DNA from: Citrus sinensis | Taxonomy: Eukaryota > Streptophyta > Magnoliopsida > Sapindales > Rutaceae | Direction of reading: 5' to 3' | Assembly: GCF_022201045.2 (NCBI RefSeq) | Contig: NC_068558.1 | Span: forward strand, 1,922,001 to 1,986,000 | Length of the DNA: 64,000 nt | Shown here: piece by piece, positions 1 through 11,215 of the stretch | How the letters are laid out: each line of letters starts with the position of its first letter | How positions within the stretch are numbered: position 1 is the first letter of the stretch | Translations under genes and position numbers: made by a program | Notes under the pieces: model-generated | What the model was told of the DNA's origin: nothing | Database searches by the model: none | The model's input: the letters and a program-made list of their open reading frames with translations, nothing else

Positions 1-2680
1 ATCATGCAATGTCAGCGTCATGCAGTCCAATATATATAAATAAACTAAATAAATTAATAAAGCTTCCGGAATATTAAGTTTGATTATAATAAAATCATCC
101 GAATTTCACCTGGATGTTTATAATTGGGTTCATTTTGGGACCACCTTTATGTTGTGAGAAGACGCAGGGTCAACTGAAGAGGGAGTTTCATTAATATGTA
201 CACACACACACACACACACACATACAAGATTACATTATTTAAACGTGATTAAATTTTATTACATGTTAAGTGATAATAATGTGCAACTTTATTTTCAACC
301 AAAAAAAAAAGAAAAGTGAATGTATTAATTAATAATTGGAGGGAGTTGATCATGTCATAAAGAGGGAAGGCTTTGCTAATTGTGTTGTCTACTTGTGTTT
401 ATCTGGTACTGCTTGTAATTTTACAGTAACAGTCATCGATATAATATATTTTTTCTAATTAATCTGATTATTGCATGCTTTATTACTCAGTTGCGTGCAG
501 CCAAACTGATCTTAGCTAGCTAGGTTAAATTTAATTAATTAATTAAGTAAGAACGTAAGCAAATGTGTTAATTCGTAGGTTCCAAGTTTAGATATAAAGG
601 CACAGAAACGTTAAACTTCAAAAATTATCGAAGCATGCATTTGTGATGTGAACTTTAATTTTTACTTTCATTTCATGCATTACGTGGCATATTATCTAGA
701 TTTTCCAAATTAATTTATTTCCATTCAAATGTTTTAAATATTTTTTGATATTATTCAAAACTGAATATTAAAATAATTTCAAAGAAAATAAAGAGAAATA
801 AGAGGAGTCGTATAAAAACATTAAGACTCAGCCTGAATCTCCTGAACATCAATTTAATTTTGTTTATAAAATTAAAAATGTTCGTGTAGCTCGAAGAATT
901 TGAATGGTATCGATACCTATTTACTTCAAACAATTGACTTCTTGGAAATAACTGTGAAGACCAATTGATAGAAATTATGATTAGAATAAAACAATTAGTC
1001 TGTGCATGATCTTGGTGCTTTAACCAAATATTGAGTAGAGATCACGTTTGATTAATATCCAAATTGAAACTAGCTAAGATAGTTATGGACCGTTTTGAGT
1101 CATTGGCTCGATATTTGGATTAATCAAGCAATTAGCTTGCTAAATTAATTAGTAGGTCAATCAAGAGGGTGTCAACATTGCCGTTCTACTCTATATATAT
1201 ATATAACTTTAAATCATCAAAATAAAACCATGCCATTCTGTTATATATATATAACATTAAATCATCAATCATGCGCTCATTGATGTGATGGCTAATATAT
1301 TTAGCTCAAAAATTAGAGTATAAATTAGACTTTTATTAAATGCTCCCGTTAATAAAAATTCTTGTATTTTATTGAATCGTATTTGTCAGCAAAAATTTTA
1401 TTTGAAACGACATTCTCCAGTAAAACTACATCCTGAACCTCTTTCACACAAGCATCTATTTGTCATTAAACACGACAATCAAACTGCTAAAAGCGCATTT
1501 GAAATTGAGTTTGGACAGCTATATATTAAAAGTTACAGTAGTAAAATATTTGGTAAATACTAACTATTGTAACTTGAAATGTATGTTGATATAATTTTTC
1601 ACTTATATAATGGAAAATTTATTATATCTTAAATAATTTTATCAAAATTATTATTTAAAATTTATATTTACTATATATTACTAACTTTTGTTTCATAATT
1701 ATATTTTTTTTCCCATAGCAGCTGTAGCTTAAAAGTTACAGCATCTCAATCCCAAACGCACCCTAAAAATCATCGAGATGAGAAAATCGAAGCCAAAAGT
1801 AATGAAATAATATTGCTTAATGGTCTTATGCTGAGGAGGAATCCTACTAATAACGTGGTGGTGCAAACATTACTTCAGCAGTATTCATATTAATTATACA
1901 TGAACTTGATTTAATATTAATTCGCTACAAAATGACTTATGACTCATCTCCTTTTTCAATCACAAGGATAAGATAGATCAACATTGTCATCTCTTGCTCT
2001 TCTAATTTGCCCTAACTCTATATATTTTTAACTTGTTGGCAAACAGAAATTAAACCTAAACCTAATCTCGGTGTTTGCAACAGTAGGTTTCCTTCCACGA
2101 AATGACAAAGGTTGGCACTCCTTGTTGTTGGAAAATGATTATGAGTATTATTTATTCATCTTTTCTCCAATCCTAATGCAGGACTCCCTTAGTCTCTTTC
2201 AGAATCATTGGCTAAATTGTGGTCATTTAGATTAAAGTATGAATTTTTGTTACTCACACGCATTTAGATTAAAGATACAAATATATATTTGCAAAACTTG
2301 GAATATTAATTTTTCAGAGAGAATCATCTACAACCTCGTTAATTAGATGTGACAGGCTTATAAGTTTCCGGTTAGAAAATTTTAATTTTTTTAATTCCAC
2401 TCAAAAGTGGTGAAGGCTTAGCTTCCAAATGGAGTTTTCAAAATGGTTTAAAGTGCTATTCGGTCCATGCATGCTGTCACATATCATCAAGGCACAACGC
2501 CCTCTTCCGAAAATGGGATGACAAGTAGTGATTTGCGTAATAATTAATGTGGCTTGCAACAGCAGATTTTGAAAGAATAAACCAGATGCATTATCGTGAC
2601 CAAGTGCGATCCATGCATTCCTCCTCCAATCTTTAAACAAGCATGAAAGATGGTGCGGCCAGTAACGTTGACTATCACTG
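1..2680. other. AT-rich intergenic stretch, no gene seen
   Basis: No open frame here resembles a known protein, and the longest ones are short and made of low-complexity codons. The stretch holds a CA microsatellite at about 200-222, several TA-rich runs and one MITE, listed separately. The last 300 bases before the HMA-fold gene are less AT-rich and probably belong to its promoter. Confidence 0.6.
1491..1763. mobile_element. Small Harbinger/Tourist-like MITE, 273 bp
   Basis: The right end read inward on the minus strand is GGGTGCGTTTGGGATTGAG. The left end read inward on the plus strand is AAGCGCATTTGAAATTGAG. The two match once four G-to-A and one T-to-C change are allowed. Both ends also carry an AAAGTTACAG block further in. 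The element is flanked by TAA on each side (1488-1490 and 1764-1766), the 3-bp target duplication typical of PIF/Harbinger elements. It has no coding capacity. The class is inferred from the ends and target size only. Confidence 0.6.
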
Positions 2681-2688
2681 CTATAAAT
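2681..2688 (+). promoter_or_regulatory. Probable TATA box of the HMA-fold gene
   Basis: CTATAAAT lies 110 bases upstream of the start codon at 2798, a normal distance for a plant gene with a leader of about 80 bases. A second possible element (TGTATATACA) lies near 2724. Confidence 0.45.
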
Positions 2689-2797
2689 TGATCTCTGCTC
2701 ACGAGCCAACAGGCAATAGGCAATGTATATACAGTAAACACTACTCTTCTTTAATCCCTTCGATCATTCATTTCCAGTTCCATATATCCTCAGTAAA

Positions 2798-3290
2798 ATG
2801 GCTCGGGTAATAGAACGAAGTCCCTCACTCTCTCTCTCTCTCTTTCTCTTTTCCTTTCAACACACACACACACAATTCTTCTAAATATATTTCTTTTGTT
2901 GTCTTGTTTGATGATATGAATATTACACCGCTATTTTTGCAGGTGGTGGTGTTGAAGATGATGACAATGAATGATGAGAAGACAAAGCAGAAAGCCATTG
3001 AAGCTGCAGCTGACATTTATGGTACAACCGAACAGAGCCATTCATCGCGAGCTTCTTGTTACGCTATATTTTCTTATGATTTTGCTTTTACTAAATTCAT
3101 TGCTTCTTGCGTAACAGGAGTAGATTCAATTACAGCTGATCTCAAAGAGCAGAAGCTGATTATTATAGGAGATATGGATGCGGTTGCTATTGCCAAAAAA
3201 CTGAAGAAAATTGGAAAAATTGAAATAGTTTCGGTTGGCCCCGCAAAAGCAGATACGAAAGAAGAGGAAAAGAAAGATGATAAGAAATGA
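2798..3290 (+). CDS. HMA-fold protein without metal-binding CxxC (HIPP-like), 86 aa
   Basis: Three exons: 2798-2806, 2943-3021 and 3118-3290. The first holds only M-A-R, and the joined product then reads VVVLKMM. This is the betaalphabetabetaalpha ferredoxin-like fold of heavy-metal-associated domain proteins. VVVLKM is strand 1, DEKTKQKAIEAAADIYGVDSI is helix 1 into strand 2, and KLIIIGDMDAVAIAKKLKK is strand 3 into helix 2. The usual M-x-C-x-x-C loop is replaced by MMTMNDEK, so this copy should not bind metal by thiols. The tail is a charged run of K, E and D and ends KKDDKK with no CaaX box, so it is not prenylated as classical HIPPs are. Such CxxC-less members are common in plants and some have been linked to immunity, but no role can be read from sequence here. 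Intron 2 is 96 nt and open in frame. It is convergent with the XRI1-like gene. Confidence 0.85.
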
Positions 3291-3757
3291 TACAAGTGTT
3301 TCATTACAATATTGGACAAGCTTCATAATAACAAATGCTTTGTCAAGAAGCTGACTATTTCTTCAAAGTTTATGCCAAGCAAACAAGACCATCAGTGTTC
3401 AGCATTACTACTCTTCCACTTCATGTAAAATAATACGTAGACATCAATTAAATTTGTTCTCATGAATGATGCCTATCGAGAAAATAAGCCAGATTGAATA
3501 GACAAGATTGTTAACATTAATGTCTAAAATCAAGGTCACATCACATTATCCATGTCTATTTGACACCTAAAATTTCACTCAGATGCATGAACAATTTACT
3601 CAGACTTATAAGTCCCAAAAAGAGGGGAAGGAAAAAATCATTGCTATCTTCAATGTTAGATGGCCCTGGATAATAATACACATACCCCTCAACTAAGAAC
3701 ATTATGGGGCAAAGAAAAGGGGCCACAAAAAGGGAAGTTTGAAAGACACCTATCTCC

Positions 3758-5976
3758 TCAACCTTTGGTTCTCATAATTGTGATGCTGCCTTTTCCTCCT
3801 TCGGTGTGAATTTTAGTTTTACCAACAACAGGCTTCCCAGAAAAAGCTGAAGTAGGATAAGCTGAGGGATCATCAATATTTTGTTTTGTCTTTGAACCTG
3901 GAGAGTGGATCCGCTGGTTTATGTCATTCAAAGTAACATCTCCATGGATTCCACATGGCTTAATAAAGGCAAATGGATAGGCAACTGAAGAAGCTAATTT
4001 AGTCGGGGTTCTTAACAAAGACTTTCTACCTAAAGAGAACAGAAAAGTGAGTTAGACATAGTCTTTTGATGGTACTTTTTATTCAAAATCCATAGAAGAG
4101 AAACAGAGCAGATCAACAAAGAACAAAAAGAAGACAATCAGATCAACTACAGGAAGCTGCCATGTTAAAGCAATATAACAACTCTAAGGAGGAACGACGG
4201 CACGTATTTGTATTCAGAATATGACACACATCAAAGTGTAATTGGAATAGACAAATACCTTTAAAAACAACATTTCGAGGAGTTCTAGTAACCTGCTGTT
4301 GAACCACATTAGTATTACATGTGGGCAGTGAATTCGTTGAATTGCAGAACTCTACAATGTTGAACCACTTTTGTAAGCTTAACAATACAGAGAAGAGCGA
4401 GTGCATATGTTTGTTTGTGCACAAAATAACGAGAAATAGCACTAAATGTTCAAAGAGAAATACAATCTCTCATACCTGAAATATCAATTTGTATATCAGA
4501 TGCCTCAGAGAAGTTCCTGTGCCTCACATGACCAAAGCAATCAGAATATAGTGGAATGGCAGTTAAACAAAAAAGCTATAGTCCAAAGAAGCATACATGT
4601 CATCAGGGGTGAAAGTCATCTCCGGATCATTAAGGCATTCAGCAATCCACCCTTCAAATGAATCTAGGCCATCGCAATTGGAGGCAGACAAGCCTATTAA
4701 AATATGTTGCATTATGATCAGAAAACACAAAGTAAGCATTCAAGATTATAACTGTACCATAATTGATCTTGCCAGATACGAACCTGATAACCCAGTAGTC
4801 CACTGTGACACTCCAGGAAAAACTTCTTCAACTGAGTCCTCCCTCTCCTAGAAAGAGAATGAAGAACAAAAATATTAGCAACATTGATGGTACAGGTAAC
4901 GAGCTCCTTCCATACATGATCAGATAACTAAAGCCAATTCCATAAAATTAATGAACAGGGCATGATGCCAATGTAGAATATCAGAAAGGGAAGAGCAGTC
5001 CTTCATTTACATTTGATTTTTGGAATGCAGATGGCATCTCATCACAGCAGAGGGAAGAATCTAATACTTGAGGATCAAATTGCAACATCCGACGCCTCTT
5101 TGCTTGTGAATAAGTCTCCCTATGTTCTTTTGGGTCCTTGCTCATTTTACCTGAATCCAGTATACCATATCAATCAAACAATTTGCAACAACTCGGCCTT
5201 TCACCAAACCAAAAAACATGCGCAAAAACCAAAGAATGCTGGAAAAAAATCTACCGCTATGGGTGGCCTGGTATGCCAAATCCCCACATGACTTAACAGG
5301 AGTTGTTTCATCATCGAGCATATAGGAAAGATCTTCCTCATTCAGAATCACTTCATTGAATTGGGATCCCGACATATCTGCAAACCAAAACAAACAATTA
5401 AGTAAGAAGCCACATGCTCAGGCATGGACACTCTCTTTCTTATATTAATCATTCGAATCACCGAGAATGGGATGAACTCACCAAAATTGGAACCTTTCTG
5501 GAGACAAAATTCCTCTCCTTGCCAATTCCAAGACTTGCTATTACCAGTTCATGAAGTAAATTGATTAGAATTATTAATCACCAAACACATTACTAATGAT
5601 AGATGATTAGTCTCTATGATTTTGCACTTTCTAAGATTTACCCGGCAAAGCTGCTATCAAAAGGCATTTAGGTTACAATTTAAAAGATGAATACAAGTTA
5701 AACTAAATGCAATAATAGATTCAAGTCATTCAGCAACGATAATTAGTTTGATACTGAAAAAAGACTCAGAGAAAAATTATTTCTCAAACCAGAATAAGAA
5801 AAAAAAAAAAATATATATATATATAATTAAAATTAGCGAAGAGCATAAAAAATAAAAATCAACACTTTAGGAGAATTTACATACCTGTCCCCCGGATTTG
5901 AGCTTAAAGTGCCGGAATAATCCATCGCCATATTGTCATCACCGTGACTATCAATTCTATTTGCAGACATTCTCAT
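3758..5976 (-). CDS. XRI1: XRI1-like protein (X-ray induced, meiosis/DNA repair), 325 aa
   Basis: Nine exons, listed high to low: 5976-5885, 5537-5482, 5377-5255, 5150-5011, 4847-4784, 4693-4597, 4516-4476, 4351-4259 and 4029-3758. They sum to 978 nt and every junction is in frame. Landmarks of the XRI1 family seen here are WNWQGEEFCLQ near the N-terminus, LSYMLDDETTPVKSCGDLAY, KRRRMLQFDPQ, a glycine/tryptophan stretch EGWIAECLNDPEM, VTRTPRNVVFKG, and a conserved C-terminus containing FIKPCGIHGDVTLNDINQRI and EGGKGSITIMRTKG. Arabidopsis XRI1 is induced by ionising radiation, is needed for meiosis and interacts with MND1; the biochemical activity is unknown. The start could be the Met at 5976 or the one two codons later (5970). 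A stop codon lies upstream in frame. The name is by recall of the family, so paralogue identity is not certain. Confidence 0.85.
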
Positions 5977-6099
5977 ATATTTCTAACTTTTGTTTTCCGT
6001 TTCTCCCTCGTCTTCTCTTCCCACTCTAAAAGAAGCGCAAGCACTGACTGACCCACTTACCGACAACCAACGGCACTTTAAGCAGAAAAAAAATATAAT

Positions 6100-6940
6100 T
6101 TTTTAGGGTTTTATCGTGCAACTTCCTTATTTTTTTACAGCTTCACAAAAACCCATATAGTTTCTTCATTTGTATTGAATATGTCCTTATTTATTCCCAA
6201 CATTTTTGTTTTTTGGAATTTAAATTTTTAATCGCTAGGGATATACATTTGGTGGCAGGATAAATACGTGGGATTAGACTCTCTCTCTCTCTCTCTCTTT
6301 TTCCCCAATCTAATCTCATGTTCGGATCATTTTGAGATTGGGAATAAGAAAAGTATGTATCAAAATAAGCTAAAAATCTATCTCATAAGAGTCATAAGAT
6401 AAGTAGTTTAGGGTAACTTAAACATTTTAATTATTAAAAAATTATAATAAGTGATGATATATAAATTCATACAAATTAATGCGACTTAAATTCATTAATT
6501 GGATGAAAATATAAAATATTAAAAATAAAATTATATTACATCAATCAATATGGCGATGGATTAAAAAATTGCATATTATAATTCATTAAAAAAATAATTA
6601 ATAAAGTTTTTTAAATATAACAATTTCACAATTATAAAATAATTTTATTTTTTATTATTAACAATAAAATTGAATTTGTAATATAGTTCAATCCTATGTT
6701 ACACAAAACAAAATATAATATAGTATTAAAAATTATATAATTCAATTTCATCTAAACTGTTGTTTTAGGCTTTCAATCACTTCCACAGGTCAAGGACCTA
6801 TTAATTAGTGATAGAAAAAGTAGGTACTTATTTGAGAAATCGTGTAAGATTAGGAATCTGATACTAATTTCTCATTTTTCTTTTTCTTTTTTTTTTAAAT
6901 TTTAAACATTTATCTAATCGTGTGCCTACTGTTGTTTTAT
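6100..6940. other. Intergenic, AT-rich, no gene seen
   Basis: This stretch holds a CT microsatellite at about 6279-6298 and a half copy, at about 6445-6535, of the MITE family that is complete at 37851-38037. I see no coding signal. Confidence 0.5.
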
Positions 6941-7440
6941 TTACCCTGAGGTACGCGCATACTGCACTCGCGCCATTATAGTGTTCGGAAAACGCGGGGG
7001 TATGTTGGGTAATTTAGGGAGCAATATCCAATCTAAGGAGATATTTTTGCTGATGTGTCAGTTACAGTAGCGCGCGTTGTTGGCCCACCCTTACGCGCGA
7101 AACTGTAGGGTCAGTTTATAGGGGTCGAGGGAGTGGCGTTGACTGGGTTTTATAATGGATATGGTCTTTCGGGCGCTATATAAGGGAAAAATGTATATTT
7201 AGTGGGGTTTGATGGTTTGGTTTCATTTTCTATTTTTTTACGCGAAGGATCTGACGGCTAGCATTAAAGATGCAGAATCTAGAGTTTGCTCGTAACAGAT
7301 TTGTTGTGTGCGGCAGATATCTGGCCCTTTATTATTTAGTCAATACTCAATAGGGTAAGCAGGGGCCCCGTGGAGCTCAGTTTGTTGGATCTAATTAAGA
7401 TACAGTCGGCTATAGCTTACCTTTCCCATATGAAAAGTAA
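6941..7440. other. CpG-rich island of unknown nature
   Basis: About 500 bases are clearly richer in G, C and CpG than the flanks. They contain repeated GCGCG blocks and a 13-of-15 inverted repeat around 7065-7110: ACAGTAGCGCGCG pairs with CGCGCGAAACTGT across a short loop. A TATA-like CTATATAAGG lies at about 7176-7185. No open frame of note begins after it and I recognise no RNA gene. It could be the end of a decayed DNA transposon or an orphan promoter. Confidence 0.35.
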
Positions 7441-9520
7441 CACAGCAGAAAGATCCACATAAGCTGCAACTTTACATTTTCTCAATTTGTTTGACAACAA
7501 ATGATAAATATCCTCTCATCATTTGAGCTTTCGTGAGTTTTTAAAAATATTATATTATTTATTTTTAAATTATATTATATGAGTAATATTTAATTTTTTT
7601 ATTTTTTTATTTATTAACTATCAATCATTCACTGATATTTTTACTCATGAAAAGATCAAATCATGAGAGAATCTTGATCCGATGACAAAACATATTTTTA
7701 AATATCAATAACAAGAGTTTTTCTTAGGCCCTTATTTATTAATTTATTTTTTAGGTAATCCCGATTTATCTTGTTAAGTCCTTTAAACTTATCTTGACTT
7801 TTCTTGAATCATGATTAATTTACAATACTTCCAACAGGGAAAATATTAGGATTAATCACAAAATATCAAATAAAATGAATTAGAAGCTTATCTCAATTTG
7901 ACCTTATCAAGCCCGTGAAAGATTTCTTGGAACGTGGAGATTTGATTCATTTGAAGTTTGAATAACTTTTTTTTTCTTTTGTTTACCATATATTACTATT
8001 CATTAACGTTACAATCCTCGGAATCAAATTTTGCAGTTTTAAAATATACCATGATTTACTAAGTAGAGATTGAAAATTGACATTAAATAAAAATAAGATC
8101 TAATGCATATACGAGGCATGAATTCATTCCATCATGTCATGATGAAGAAAAAAATAAAATTTACCTAATGATTATAAGTGTTTATTTAATTATATAAATT
8201 CCTTTTAATTTTTTTTTAACGTTGTATAGTTATTTTTTGAGTGGAGCTTTTGAAGATTAAATAAATTATTTTAATTCTTATAACAAAAGTTCAAATTTTA
8301 GGATCTTGGAGTAGAGGTTGAAAATGTTTTTTTTTTAAATAGTAGAATGTTTAAAATATCTTTTATTTATTTGACAATATTATTTCATTAATTTTGTGAC
8401 ATAACTTTAAAAAATTTGTTTATTAAAGTAATTTTATAATTTTTAATAAAAGTTCTCATTAACAATTAAATAAATAATTTTTTATTTAAATAAAAACTCT
8501 ATTTATGAAAACTCTACTATCAAAAAGTCTATTTAAATAATTTTAAAAAAAAACTTTACCAATCAGAACTAAGTGCCTAGAGAGATTAAAACTCAAATTA
8601 TTTTCCAAACGCTAGCTTAAACCAGATGTAATAATTGAAAGTTGATGAAAAACCACAAACATGATCAAAATTAAGTTCTGTTTAAAGGAATTTACAAGAA
8701 ATTTCAAGGCATTGAACTAATTGAAAGTTGTGAGCTTTTAGCTCAACTAACCAATTCTATGATTTATTTCATCTTTATTTGCTTTCCTCTTTCTCGTCAT
8801 CTTTTCTATCCTCTTTCTTTTCTTTTTAAGCGCGCCACCAGACAAAATTTCACTTTTTCCTTTAATTTTTCAAATTTTTGCATCCATACTCCAATTGTTG
8901 GACAAAAAATAATGGGTCGAACTAAATCCCAAATAAATATAATTCTGACAAAGATTACGACAAGATTTGGCAAAAATTCTTAAGAGTTGTGATATTTTAC
9001 TTCTTCATTTTATTTCACCAGCCTCTATTAATATTTTTTGTACTAATACTTATAAATTTACCCTTATATGAAATGATTAAAAGAATAAATAGCTTTTAAG
9101 TCCAACTACATGGTAATTTCTATTAATATCTGTTTTAACCAATCCAATTTCTTAAACCCTATTTTTTTTTTTAAATTATTATCTCTTCTCCAATATTGTA
9201 TACTCTTCTTTTGTAATCATGTAAAATATTAATTTATATTACTCTATAAAGGATGGTGAAGAAGTATCAAATCTTTTTTTTTAAATAATTATGCCAACGA
9301 TGGAACGTTTAAAAAGAAAGAGAGAGATTATAGTGATTTTAAGAAATTTTTTTAAAATAGATTTTAGAAGTTCTATACGGTGAGTGCTTGGAAAAAAATT
9401 AAAAATCATAATAAGGATAAATTTGAGATTAAGTGGAGTATGTTGAGAGATAAAGATTAGTTTAAATTTTTTAATGGGGCTAACTAAAAATTGGGGGTTG
9501 ATGATATATAATAAATGGGT
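7441..9520. other. Very AT-rich intergenic stretch, no gene seen
   Basis: Only low-complexity A and T rich sequence is visible, with scattered short open frames on both strands that have no family resemblance. I see nothing supportable here. Confidence 0.5.
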
Positions 9521-9529
9521 CAAATATCA

Positions 9530-10015
9530 CCACTCAAATTCTTAGGAAAAACCTTCTAGGCTCCAAGGTTTCTAACCTCTTAAGGTTTTTAGGATAAATT
9601 ATCAAGATTCCTAACCTCATGGGTTATGAGGTTTCCAACCTCTAAGGTTCTTAGGTTCCAAGGTAAAATCTCATAAATTCCAAAGTTTCTAACCTTCAAG
9701 GTTCTTAAGTTCCAAGATCTCTAGAATAAACCCTCTGAAAAAAGTTCTTATGTTTCAAGGTTTTTAGGACAAACCATTTCGGATAAATCCTCTTAGGTTC
9801 CGAGGTTCCTTACTCCAACGTTCTTAAGATAAACCTCTTAGGAAAAAGCTCCTAGTTCTAAGGTTCCTAAAACAAATCACTTAGGATAAAATGTCCTAAG
9901 TACTAAGGTTTTTAAAATCCTAAGCTCTAAGATTCCTAAGATCCTAGGATAAACCTCATAATATTTAAGATTCATATGATCCCAAGATCCTAGGACATAT
10001 AACCTAAGATAAAAT
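9530..10015. repeat. Degenerate tandem tract of a CCTAAGG / TTCTTAGGATAAACC motif
   Basis: For about 480 bases the sequence keeps returning to short blocks such as AAGGTTCTTAGG, AGGATAAACC, TCTAAGGTTCC and their near-inverses CCTTAGAACC. Unit spacing is irregular, roughly 25-40 bases. The pattern fits an old, decayed minisatellite whose unit is partly palindromic. No gene is associated with it. Confidence 0.6.
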
Positions 10016-11215
10016 ACTTCCTCCTTTAACCCTATAATAAGATTGCATGATATTGGTATTATACAATTATAGTCTGATCCAATAAAGAGGAAACTCAATC
10101 CTAAGAGTAAGAGGGCCATCTTTGGTTGAAATTACCACTTAAATAAGTTGAGATAAAATTTGTACCAATGCCAATAATAGTCAACTTCTACTTCTTTAGA
10201 TCAGTTGCAATTGAATCATCTCCTATTACACAACAAGCCCCAAAATCAATTTACTAAAATAAATGACAAAGTGGCGAACACATATTATTCTTGCATGTAA
10301 CTCATGAAGGAAAATAAATAATATAGGAATATCTTTTTTTATTTTGTTTTGGCTTTAAAAGAATAATTTCGCTTAATTAAAATGTGTAATACACAAAAAC
10401 TATGATAGAAAATTAAAAAAATTATAAATGTCCTAGGACGAATATATAATTTATGGTTAAACCAATTTAATAAAACTTACTTCAATAGTTTTTAATGAAA
10501 TTTTCTTGTTTTCATTTTATGAGTAATTTTTTATTTACTTAATTAAATTAAATGAATAAATTATTTTTTGTTTAATTAAAGTTTAATATTGATTTATAAG
10601 TTTTTTTTTTATTTTTACAAATATTTATTTTGTTTGTAATTTTAAAATATCAATTTATCACTCTTATATTAATCTACTTATTTGACCTTTCATTTACTAA
10701 TGTTAAACATAATTTAGAAAATGTATGTTTGTCACAGTATTGATACTGTAATTTTAATTATGACATCACTAATTTTTTTTTAAAAATGATATAATTATTT
10801 TTGTAGGATCGTCATATTATTTCAATTCATGTGACACCAATTTAATTAATTGTTGACATTAATGAATGTTACTTTTGGGAATAACTTAACATCCATATAA
10901 AATAACTATTTCTAACCAGCGCACCACTATGTTGTCTTTGGTGTGGCTTTTACCTAACAAAAATTTTAATTTATACATTTGGTCACTCAAGTGTTCAGAT
11001 AATTATACCAATTGGCCGAGTCTACCTAATCACGGGATGTTCAGCAACCTAAGAAATCCATATTGTATGTGGGTCAAATTTGAATATCTAATTTTGCATC
11101 ATTGCAGATAACATTATCAAACTTAAAACTAATCAAACAAGGCATATATTAAATATGACAAAATATATGTTGTCACACACACACACACACACACAGAATA
11201 CTCGTTGTACTTAGC

